A DNA stretch of 64,000 nt from Pseudoalteromonas sp. NC201 (GTDB lineage: Bacteria; Pseudomonadota; Gammaproteobacteria; Enterobacterales; Alteromonadaceae), in assembly GCF_002850255.1 (NCBI RefSeq), contig NZ_CP022522.1, positions 1,287,001-1,351,000 of the forward strand. Direction: 5' to 3'. The translations under genes were made by a program, and so were the position numbers. Below are positions 28,459-38,200 of this stretch, in pieces. Under the pieces are notes generated by a model, which saw nothing but the letters and a program-made list of their open reading frames with translations, was not told the origin of the DNA and ran no database searches. Each line of letters begins with the position of its first letter. The first letter of the stretch is position 1.

Positions 28459-29529
28459 TTACTTACCTGCCATTTTTTGCAAGTAACCTAGACGTTGACG
28501 CTCGGCAGCCGAGGGCTTATATGGGCGCTTCTCCAGTGCGTCAAAGTAGAAATCAGTGATGTGGTATTCGGTTATTTTGCTATCACCAAACTGCGCAAGC
28601 TCTCCCGGCATTGGCGACATTCTCTCAATCACAAATGTCTTTAACGTGAACTGGGATGGGCCGGATTTAGCTGAAAAAGGAGCAAGCACCGACTGATGTG
28701 CTTTTAAGTTGAATACCTGTTTCCCTTCGCTTAACTTTTGCTTTTCAACCAAATGACTGATTGGTGTGCCATCGGGAGTAAATAGGTTTGCACGGATACG
28801 ATAAGTACCACTTTGCTTTACTTCAAGTTGCAATGGAATTATCAAGTCAGCTTGCTCGGGGTAAGGTTCAGCAATGGCGAGCAGTGTGGCGCTGGGCTGG
28901 TAATAGCGGATACTTGCTGTTAATGCAACGGCCTTAGCCGAGTTTGGTTTAGCACGCACAACAACATTCAGCTCTTGAGGCCATGTCGTCTCGCCATCGA
29001 CTGCGCCAAGCCAAATACCATTAGACTCTTTGAGGCGGGTGGTAGATAAGGTTTGCTGCGATGTAGGGTCAAGTATCGTTGCGGTTGCATTAGAAAATTG
29101 ACTACCAGATAAACTTATCTCGATAGTAGCGGGGTGTACAAAGCGATATTGATTCAGCGACAAAGATACTTGTTCGTTGTTTTCTTCAATTGGCATTTCG
29201 ATGGCATAGAAATGATTTGGATTGAGCCTATCAAAATCACCTTTGCCAAGGGGCTGTGAATAAGGCGGTAGAGAAATAGTATATTCATAGTGTGCCGCAG
29301 CTGATTGCGCAGCTTGTGCCAGTGGTAGCGATTCGATCAGTGATTGTTTTTGTGTTATCGCAGTTTTAGGTGTGACTGGTGGTGTTGTTGGTGGTGTCAA
29401 AATAGGTGTGGTGACTTGTGGTGTTGCTGCTAACTCAGGTGAGGGCAGAGCTTCGCGCTGCAAGGCAAAATATCCTGCAGTGATACAGATCACAATAAGA
29501 ATGGCGCTAATCAACAAAAACTTTTTCAT
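28459..29529 (-). CDS. Unrecognised membrane-anchored beta-rich protein, next to the lipase
   Basis: 356 residues that I cannot assign to a family with certainty. It has an N-terminal membrane anchor (4-24), a Pro/Thr-rich linker (about 28-60) and a large periplasmic part rich in beta strands (about 80-330) that may hold two Ig-like sandwiches, ending TDFYFDALEKRPYKPSAAER. Anchor plus proline-rich linker plus periplasmic domain is the layout of lipase-specific foldases (Lif), and it sits directly downstream of a secreted lipase, but the Lif motif RxxFDY and its helical character are absent. A partner role for the lipase is an inference from position only. Confidence 0.7.
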   Translation of the reverse strand: MKKFLLISAILIVICITAGYFALQREALPSPELAATPQVTTPILTPPTTPPVTPKTAITQKQSLIESLPLAQAAQSAAAHYEYTISLPPYSQPLGKGDFDRLNPNHFYAIEMPIEENNEQVSLSLNQYRFVHPATIEISLSGSQFSNATATILDPTSQQTLSTTRLKESNGIWLGAVDGETTWPQELNVVVRAKPNSAKAVALTASIRYYQPSATLLAIAEPYPEQADLIIPLQLEVKQSGTYRIRANLFTPDGTPISHLVEKQKLSEGKQVFNLKAHQSVLAPFSAKSGPSQFTLKTFVIERMSPMPGELAQFGDSKITEYHITDFYFDALEKRPYKPSAAERQRLGYLQKMAGK

Positions 29530-29548
29530 AGCAATACTCGGTTAATAT

Positions 29549-29573
29549 AAGGAACTGCATGGAGCAGTTCCTT
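29549..29573 (-). terminator. Strong hairpin downstream of the lipase gene
   Basis: AAGGAACTGC (29549-29558), loop ATGGA and GCAGTTCCTT (29564-29573) make a 10-bp perfect stem between the lipase stop (29605) and the next start (29529). No long T tract follows on the minus strand, so it may be partial, letting some transcription run on into the anchored protein gene. Confidence 0.5.
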
Positions 29574-29604
29574 GGGTATAGAAATTAGCAAAATAACCGT
29601 TAAG

Positions 29605-30657
29605 TTACAGTGAGTTTAGTATTAACTGTGAAAAACTTTGTGAGTTAGACTCGCTAACATAACGGTAAGTTTTTTTCCAAAACCAGCTACCCGTTGTTTC
29701 TTCATAGGTGTTGTAGCTAATCGTTTTATAACCCGCGTTAAACTGAGTACGAGCCGCTGTTACTTTGCCTTGGTATCCAGCATCTGGCAGGTTACCGTGG
29801 CTATATTCCGCGCTCATTAGTAGTGGATAGTGATATGGCATAAAGCTAGTTACTGCATCATCTTGGGAGGCTAACTGACCGTTGATAGCAACGCTTGTAC
29901 TACAACTACCAAAGTCACCTTTTGCTGATGCACCACAAGAAGAGTGCGTTGATACAACACCATCGTCGTTACCTGGTAAGAAGCCTGAAGTTAGGCCGTA
30001 ATAGTCGCTTGCATCAGCAACAAAGCGTAGGCGAGGCGCATTGTCACTCGGATACTGAGCAACTTGTCGCGCATTATTTACTTTTAAATCCCACATGATA
30101 CCAAACTCTTCAGGCATGCTGCCCAGCCATGCCTCAACTGCTTGGCGAGTTAGTTCACCTACTACACCACCAGAAGTCGCAGCGTTGATAGCTGTGTCTG
30201 CGAGTTCGCTTCCGCCACCCGCGCCTGCAAGGTCGAAAGTAGCAACGATATTAAGTGGTTGAAGGCCCGCATTTTCAAGCCAAGTTGCTTGGTTATCTAA
30301 GATATAGCGCGCGACTAAATCACCCGTTGAGTGGGTAACAAAGACACAGCCAGGATTACAAGTGCCATTTTCTGCAAATGCTTTTAGCTTTGGCCAAATA
30401 TAATCTGTTGCGATTTTGCCTTGCAAACGCTCATAAGAAGGCCAATCAATACGCTCATCAGCGTGGTTTATCCAAAAAGATGACCAGTATTCTTCACCTT
30501 CAAGTTCGACATTGGTGCTGTTAGGGCGGTTAAGTTGGTCCGCTTGAAAGCCATGAATTAGAATTGTTTTATATTCTGAGGCCTGTGCGGGAGTTGCAAG
30601 TGCAGTGCCTGTTAATAACGCTGAAAGTGCAGCAGTGTATACAAAGTTAGTTTTCAT
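29605..30657 (-). CDS. Secreted alpha/beta-hydrolase lipase
   Basis: 350 residues with a signal peptide (1-27, AQAS). The oxyanion region ILIHGFQAD lies near residue 33 and the nucleophile elbow THSTGDL puts Ser110 in a HSTG-type box (variant of GxSxG with Thr for the first Gly). NDDGVVSTHSS and PYHYPLL supply candidate Asp and His residues. The fold is that of secreted lipases/esterases; the substrate is presumably lipid or ester. The gene is 191 bases downstream of the halogenase, separated by a hairpin, so membership in the lipopeptide cluster is uncertain. It has AAAGGA before the ATG. Confidence 0.8.
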   Translation of the reverse strand: MKTNFVYTAALSALLTGTALATPAQASEYKTILIHGFQADQLNRPNSTNVELEGEEYWSSFWINHADERIDWPSYERLQGKIATDYIWPKLKAFAENGTCNPGCVFVTHSTGDLVARYILDNQATWLENAGLQPLNIVATFDLAGAGGGSELADTAINAATSGGVVGELTRQAVEAWLGSMPEEFGIMWDLKVNNARQVAQYPSDNAPRLRFVADASDYYGLTSGFLPGNDDGVVSTHSSCGASAKGDFGSCSTSVAINGQLASQDDAVTSFMPYHYPLLMSAEYSHGNLPDAGYQGKVTAARTQFNAGYKTISYNTYEETTGSWFWKKTYRYVSESNSQSFSQLILNSL

Positions 30658-30807
30658 TGTCTAAGTCCTTTAAAGCGCCAAGTGCCACATCTATGGTCGG
30701 CCTACAACAAAATTCCCCACTTTGTTTAATCGCAAATAAGGGAAACTATAGGCATCGCACAACTACTTTCACTACTACTGAAACGCATCTTTGTTAGTAT
30801 ATTATGT

Positions 30808-30831
30808 GGCGTGAGAAGCTATTCCCACGCC
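30808..30831 (-). terminator. Hairpin after the halogenase gene
   Basis: GGCGTGAGAA (30808-30817), loop GCTA, TTCCCACGCC (30822-30831). On the minus-strand transcript the single mismatch (A14-C25) becomes a G-U pair, so the stem is best formed there, as expected of the end of the minus-strand biosynthetic message. A T tract is missing. Confidence 0.5.
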
Positions 30832-30848
30832 GGTCTCAAAAGCTAAAA

Positions 30849-32087
30849 TCACGCCATTTCAGGGTTATTATGGAGATCAGATAGCAAGTTCAAAGTTTTC
30901 TCGCTGCGGTTCACAAATGGGTTAGTCTCATCCCATACATAACCCGCAAGCACAGAAGTGATTTGGCTCTTAATTTTTTCAGGCTTGTTGTTTGAGAAAA
31001 ATAAACGGCGCAAGCGCCCGTCGTACCAGCCTTCAATATAGGTGCGCATGACAGCAATCCCTTTAAGCATATGCGCTTCATATTCTTGCTGCCAATTTGC
31101 TTCTTCGCCATTTAACTGCGCAACAATGAGAGCAGCAGCGCGTGCGCCTGACTCAATGGCAAACATAACACCGGCTGAAAATACGGGGTCAATAAATTCG
31201 CTGGCGTTACCGGTTAGGACAAAGTTTTTACCAAACAGTTGTTTGATACCTTTAGAGTAGCCTTTGATCTCCTTTGGTTCCATACACAGCGCCATTCCTT
31301 CCAACATTGCAGAGGCATGTTGATCGCGAGCAAGGTAGGTTAAAAAGCGCGCTTTAGCATCGCCTTCTGCACTTTCCAAATACTCAGGGTTACCAACAAA
31401 GCCGACTGAAACACGACCGTCAGAGAAAGGTATTAGCCAAACCCATACATCCTCTTCGTGAACCAGAATCGTTACTTTATTGTTTTCAGCCCCAGTTTCT
31501 ATGCCATCAGCTGGTTTAAATTGCGCGAACAAAGTTGCCCGAGTCGGTGCTGACGAAGGTTCATTTAAGTCAAGTAGATTTGCTAGTACTCGGCCATAGC
31601 CGCTTGAGTCAACAACAAATTTGGCTTGGATCTCCTGCTCGTCGCCAGCCTCATTGACTACCTTAATGATAGGTTCTTCTAGATCCATGTTGGCATCGAC
31701 TACGGAAGTGCCAAATTCGATGGGGGCACCCATTTTTTGCACTTCTTCAGCCAGTACATTGTCAAAGTCATCTCTTGGAACTTGCCATGTCCATGTCCAG
31801 CCGTCGGTGTAATTTTTAGAGAAATCGAAAAACTCTTGGAAGTCATCTTGTTTAAAATTAGCACCGATTTTCTTTTGGTAATTGCGTGCGACTAACGCAT
31901 CCATAAATCCAGCATCTTCTAAATGCTGCATACTTTGTGGTAGAAGACTTTCACCGATAACATAGCGTGGAAAGTGGCTACGTTCAACGATCTTCACGGT
32001 TAACCCTGCTTGAATTAGCTTTGCAGCGGTCATTGTCCCAGCAGGTCCAGCGCCGATAATAAGTACATCTACATTTTCCTTAGCCAT
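30849..32087 (-). CDS. altN: FAD-dependent halogenase (AltN-like)
   Basis: 412 residues of the flavin-dependent halogenase family: GAGPAG FAD-binding loop (12-17), a Lys at position 79, WTWQVPRDDF near 98-107, and WVWLIP at 215-220, the WxWxIP motif that marks halogenases rather than monooxygenases. It lies at the end of the NRPS operon, and by homology to the alterochromide system it should add bromine to the phenol ring of the aryl-polyene tail, perhaps while carrier bound. It needs FADH2 from a separate reductase, which is not encoded here. AAGGAA precedes the ATG. The 128-base gap from the NRPS holds an inverted repeat. Confidence 0.88.
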   Translation of the reverse strand: MAKENVDVLIIGAGPAGTMTAAKLIQAGLTVKIVERSHFPRYVIGESLLPQSMQHLEDAGFMDALVARNYQKKIGANFKQDDFQEFFDFSKNYTDGWTWTWQVPRDDFDNVLAEEVQKMGAPIEFGTSVVDANMDLEEPIIKVVNEAGDEQEIQAKFVVDSSGYGRVLANLLDLNEPSSAPTRATLFAQFKPADGIETGAENNKVTILVHEEDVWVWLIPFSDGRVSVGFVGNPEYLESAEGDAKARFLTYLARDQHASAMLEGMALCMEPKEIKGYSKGIKQLFGKNFVLTGNASEFIDPVFSAGVMFAIESGARAAALIVAQLNGEEANWQQEYEAHMLKGIAVMRTYIEGWYDGRLRRLFFSNNKPEKIKSQITSVLAGYVWDETNPFVNRSEKTLNLLSDLHNNPEMA

Positions 32088-32138
32088 TTTGTAATTCCTT
32101 AATCATATATTGTGAGAAAATGTGGCAATTAATTAATC

Positions 32139-32179
32139 CTAGAGTGAAGAGGGGAGCTCCCTTTAATGCCTCACTCTAG
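32139..32179 (-). other. Inverted repeat in the NRPS-halogenase gap
   Basis: CTAGAGTGA (32139-32147) and TCACTCTAG (32171-32179) form a perfect 9-bp stem enclosing a 23-base loop that itself contains the palindrome GGGAGCTCCC. It lies between the third NRPS and the halogenase and may attenuate, process, or bind a regulator; no T tract is present. Confidence 0.45.
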
Positions 32180-32215
32180 AAAATCTAATTTAACATTATA
32201 TTAACGAATAAAATG

Positions 32216-35200
32216 TTAAAGAGTGTTCATAATTTCTGACATTTTTATTAAGTCTTCCGGTGTTTTTACCCAACTGTTGTGCGACCCTTTCATGGTGAAC
32301 ACTTGAACCTGACTGGGTTGCATTGCTTCTTCGATAAGATTTTGATTCTTATCAAGGTATCGGTTGATTATATGACTGGAAAGTTGTAACTCTAGGCTAT
32401 CCGACTGAGCCACTTCAACCGCACAACCAGCACTAAATAGCGTCACCTTTGCGGTGCTAGAAAATGCCGGATCATTTTGGTAGTGATAATTAATTCTATC
32501 GGGCTCAAGATGACTGAACTCTGGGTGTAGAGCAAAAACTTCATCATGCATCGCGGCATAGTCAAAACAAGGGTCGACGAACACCAAGTGTTCGACTGTG
32601 TCCCCCTCATTTTGCAGCAGTTTGGCAACCTCAAGTGCCAGCGTTGCGCCAAAACTCCAACCAAAAATCCGATAAGGACCACTAGGCTTTAGCTTTTTAA
32701 GATGAATAGCATACTGCAACGCCAATGTTTGGAACTGATAATAGTCATAGGCGAGCGAGCCCTTTGGTTTTTCCTGTGCGGCATAGATGTTATTGAAGCA
32801 ATAACAAGGCGCGGAAATCTTGGGAGCAATGGATTGCAAGTAACTCTCAGCACCACCGCCACCCGGAGGGAAGAAAAACCATTCAATAGGGGCATCGGCT
32901 TCATTCACCAATACGCCGATCTCAATATCGCTTAGGGTTTTTATGCCTTGGGGATTTGCGGCTGTAATCGAATGTGAAACGACGGCTCGAAGGGCAGCAT
33001 CGAACTGCTCTATGAATGCGGTGGTTTGCGTCTCATCTAACTGACTTGCAATGCTCACTTGTAGTCGCATTTGACGCACTTCGGCGTTCACGATGAGTGC
33101 CATTTCATCCTGATTATTCTTGCTGCTGGCATCGCCTGAGTGTGCATTTAGCATTCGTATGCCCTGATCTTGTGCATCGCTATTGCTATCAAGTTGTCCC
33201 AAGTAATTAAAGCTAACTTTAGGTAATTGATTGAAGGAAAATTCCCCACGTCTGACCAATTCGCTGAAACCTAAACCTTTATCTGGAATGGCACGAAGCG
33301 TTTCTTTGCTTTGAATAATCAGCGTCGATAAATCCGTGTCATTTTTCAGAGCAACCGGAAACATACTAGTAAACCAGCCTAGTGTTCTTGACGTATCAAT
33401 ATGGTCACTCAGATGTTCTCGGCCGTGGCCTTCTAACGTGAGGTGGCAATAGTTTGTAGCAAAGGTATTGCACCAAGCCCGAGTAAACGCACTCATTAAG
33501 AGATCATTGATTTCTGTGTTAAATCCAGCAGGAGCAAGGCGTAGCAATTGCTCAGTAAGCTGAGTATCAAATTGATGCGTAAGACGCTGTTGTGATTTAC
33601 CGTAAGGTATGTTTTGTTGTGTGCTTAGCACGTTTTGCCAATACGGTATTTGTTGTTCAAAAGGATGCTGGGCCACAACGTCTGACCATTGGCGATAACT
33701 GCTGGTTTTGTCGCTTAAGGTGTCGCCTTGTAGCAAGCGGCTTAAGTCTTCGACCAAAATACGCCACGAAACACCATCAATCACAAGGTGGTGAACGATA
33801 AGTACGAGTCTAGTTAGCGGCGTATCATCGCTGAGTAAAACCGGGTGCCACAAAGCACCTGAACCGAGTTCAAAACGGGCGTGTATTTTGCTCAACGCCA
33901 GTCCAGTTTGCTGCTCATCAAGCCCCAAGGTGTCCAGATGGATAAGCTTTGGTGCTGGGCACGCTTCAATACTTTGATATTGGGATTGCCAAGTCTCGGT
34001 TTTGCTAAACTGAGCGCGCAACATGTCATGTTGTTGATGCAGCTGCGCAAGTGCACGCTCCAAAGTATCCAGCGTGGTATTGTGCGGAAGTGCGAGCATG
34101 ACCGACTGATTAAAATGCGCTTTATGACGGTAGTGGGAGTTGAGGAACCATTGCTGGATAGGTAATAACTTGATTTCTCCGCTGAGCTCACCTTGTTCAG
34201 CCTCGATTTCTACCCGTTCATTATTTGCCAAAAATGCACAAAGCGCTTCTAGGGTTGGATACGTAAATATGTCTTTGGTCGACAGCGAATAGCCAGCACG
34301 TTTGAGAGCTGACATGAGCTGAATGCTCATAATTGAGTCACCACCAATATGGAAGAAGTTATCTTCCAAGCCAATCTGCTTAATTCCCAATACAGCACAC
34401 CAGATTTTAGCGATATGCTTTTGCTGTTCTGTGTTTGGAGCATGGTGAGTCTCAGTTTGGCTAAAATCGGGCTGCGGTAGTGCTCGGGCATCAATCTTGC
34501 CATTAACCGTAACGGGTAGGGCGTCTAATGTGACGTAAGCACTTGGCAGCATATAACTCGGTAGCATGTGAGAGAGTGCTTGCTTGAGCTTTGCCTCATC
34601 TAGTGACTCAGCATTTGCCATGACCAAATAGGCTACGATACGTTTAATCCCATCTTGTTCATTCACGTTTACAAACGCAGTATGAATTTGCGGTTGTTGC
34701 TTAATTGCAGTTTCAATCTCGCCAAGTTCGATGCGGTAACCACGAATTTTCACCTGAAAATCATTACGACCAACATACTCTAATAAGCCATCTTCACGCC
34801 ATTTAACCAAATCTCCCGTTTTATACATTTTGTTCCAACCGCTTGCGAGGTATCTATCCGATGCGAACGGATTAACTAAGAATGCTTGTTCGGTTAAATC
34901 TGAACGGTGTAAATAGCGTCTTGCCATACCCGCGCCGCCAATATAAAGCTCTCCTGCCACGCCCGGTGGAAGTATTTTGCCAGCAGGTGACAACACGTAA
35001 GCAGATTTATTGGCAATAGCGCGGCCAATAGGTGCTCCGTGATTTACAGAGTTGAGTAAGCAGCAAGTCGCATAAACGGTGGTCTCTGTTGGGCCATAGG
35101 CGTGGTAAAGCATCAGCTCTGGCGCTTGATGCTTTACTCGCTCAACCATAGCTAAGTCGACCGCCTCTCCACCAAAATTAATCTGTTTAAGTCCGGCGTG

Positions 35201-38200
35201 TAAGAAGAAGTCTTCGTTAGCTAAACGATTAAATAGCGCAGTGGTTACAAAACACGTATCAATCTGCTGTGCTTGGCAGTATTCAATCAGTCGTTCTGGA
35301 TCAAGTTGAGTCTGTTTATCTATCAGGTGTAGTGCTGCGCCATTACTGAGTGTGACAAAGCAGTCAAAAATAAACGCGTCGAAGCTAATACTCGATAAGC
35401 TAAGGACTTTGCTCAGTTGTGTGGGATCGATAAAGTGGTCGTCAGTGGCATAGTTTAATAGTGCCTCATGGTTGATTTCTACGCCTTTAGGGTTACCTGT
35501 GGTACCAGAGGTATAGATAATATAAGCCAAATCAGACGGGCTCACCGATACCGCTTGGTCTAAGCTTGTTTCCTCCATTGGTGCATCGCTGAGTACATGT
35601 GTCAGTGAGGCAAGTGTTGTACTCGCAACTCTATCCATTAATCCCGATTGGGTGACCACGATTTTCGCACCACAGTCCTTGGCAATATATTCAATCCTTG
35701 AGTCAGGAAATTCCGGTGATACAGGAACATAACCACCGCCTGCTTTAAGAATAGCGAGGATCGCAACGATAGAGTCCAACTGTTTTTCATGCAGCAACAA
35801 GACTGGAAAATCACCTTGATACTCGTCGCCATAAATCTCAGCCTTAATCACCAATAATTGCTGGGCAAGCTGGCAAGCCTGGCGGTTGAGTGCTTGATAG
35901 CTTAGTGCTTCATCTTGCCAGAACACAGCGGCTGCATCCGGGAATACAGCGACTCTTTCACTAAATAAGTCGTTGAAGTTCTCGAAGCCACATGACTCGC
36001 GCTCGGTTTTATTCCACTCGTTGAGAATACGGGCCTTTTCCACTGTATTAGCAATTTCAATGTGCTGATGAGGTAAGAGAGTATTGTCAGCGACTTGCTT
36101 GAGGATAAGTAGCAGTTGAGATTGCAGTTGTGCGGCACGTGCTGGCGAAAGCAAACTGGCGTCGTACATCAGCTCAAGTTGCAGCTCTCCTTGCTCCTTT
36201 GCTATCAATGCAAGTGGGTATTCAACTTGCTCTGGTGCGGCGTCAAACTGCCAGCGAGCTTGTTGTGCCTCTGCTTGTTCATTTTCAAGGCTTGGGTAGT
36301 TTTCGAAAACGACTAGGCTTTGGAATAGCCGATTACCACCTTGTTGCAGTGACGCGAGTGACACATTCGCATGGCTATTTAAGTCCAAAATGGCAGTTTG
36401 GATCTTCTCGAGTTGTTGCGCGATGGTAGCATCTGTAGGCCAATCAAGATAAAGCGGTAGCGTATTGATGTAAGCTCCAACACTTTGCTCTATGCCGTCA
36501 ATTGGTAAGTCGCGACCTGCGATAGTTGTACCTACTAAAGTAAATTCGTCGCGAGTATGGATTTGGATAAGCTTATGCCAGGCAAATTGTACCGCAGCAT
36601 TGAGCGTGACAGAATGTTGCTGACATGCTTGCTGCAACTTACTTAACATCTCGTTTGGTAGGGCAAAATGCAGCGCCTGCGGGTCATGATTATGACGGAG
36701 CGTTTCTAAATCTGTTGAGTGACTAAACAGGGTGTTAAGATCGTTTGCTTGTGATAAATCAGCGACATGATATTGCCAAAATGCTTTGGTGGCGGCCTGA
36801 TTATCTCTTAGGTAAGCATGGGCATCTAAATAGGCGTTGTCCACCTGTAAAACAGGTTCTTGACCTTGTAGTAATTGCGTATAGTTCTGGTGAACGGTCT
36901 GCATAACTAACGGGCCACTCCAGCCATCACAAATGCTGTGATGCTCTGTTTTTATTAGGTGATAATGCGCTTCACCGCGTTTTACCAAATGCAGTGTAAA
37001 TAACCCCGGTCTTGCAAAATTAAAGGGCTGATTTAGCACTTGGTTTGCAAGCTTTTCTATGTGTGCTTGTTGTTCTGCTTTTGAATATTGACTGATATCA
37101 ATCACGCTAAAGTTATCTTCATCAACACAGGTGTGATCCACGATAAGTTGCAGCATGGTTTCTTCAACATCAAAAGCACAGCGCAGCGCTGGATATTGCA
37201 GCGAGGTTAGTTGCCACGCACGACAGTAAAGCGCAGTGTCAATTTTATCGAAATACTGCATCTGTGACTGCACCCGATAGGCGGTATCTTCTGGACTATT
37301 AAGCTGGTGGAAGATAAAACCTTGCTGCAAGTTTGTTGCGGGATAAAGCGCGGCTAGGTCGTAGCGTGTGCGCAGTGCATCTAAGTGGGCGAAGCTGACG
37401 CCTGTCAGGTTATAGTCGCTCGGCGTTTGTTTGGCGCCAAGCGCTTTGGTATGTAATGCCGTGTCCAGCACCGCTTGCAGACTGGCAGTGAACTGACTTT
37501 GGAATAGGGCAAATTCGGTTTCAGACAATGCCGTGGTGCAATTTAAGACAAGCTGACCATGAATAATAGCCGCGTTGATATCAAGAACGTAATGACCATT
37601 ATTTTCGCTTGCGACTGGTTGACCTGTAATGGCTTCAGTTAAGTAGAAGTCACCACTGGGTTGCTGCGTTTTTGTGCCACCGATTTGGCCTAAATAGTTG
37701 AATGCAACGGTTGGTAAAGTCCCCGTCACTTGTTTGGAAAAATAGAATTGACCAAAACCAACGCCATTGTCTGGCAATTTACGCAGCTGCTCTTTGGCAT
37801 TGACAATAGCGCTTTCGAGACTAGAACCCGCATGGAGTGCTAGTGGATATAATGACGTAAACCAGCCCACGGTGCGTGAATGATCTATATCTTCGGCGAT
37901 GTGTTCACGACCATGTCCTTCAAGCGCAATAACCTGATCATTACTACCAGTGATATGAGCTAGAGTTAGTGAAAGCGCAGCGACGACAAGGTCTCGAGGC
38001 TCTGTGTGGTAGCCTTGATTAGCGTCAAACAGCAACGTTTGTGTAAATGCAGAGTCAAGTTTAATTACTTGGTTTCTCGGTGTACTATTCGCTGTTAAGT
38101 GTGTTTGACAAGTATCAAGTACTTCTTGCCAGTAATCGATTTGTTCGGCTTGAACATGTGCGTATTGGTTTAAGGTCTCAACCCATTGACGGTAGCTTGA

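Noticed and set aside
32139..32179. Rho-independent terminator between the third NRPS and the halogenase
   Set aside because: The stem is real but no T tract follows on the minus strand, so it is listed as an inverted repeat only.
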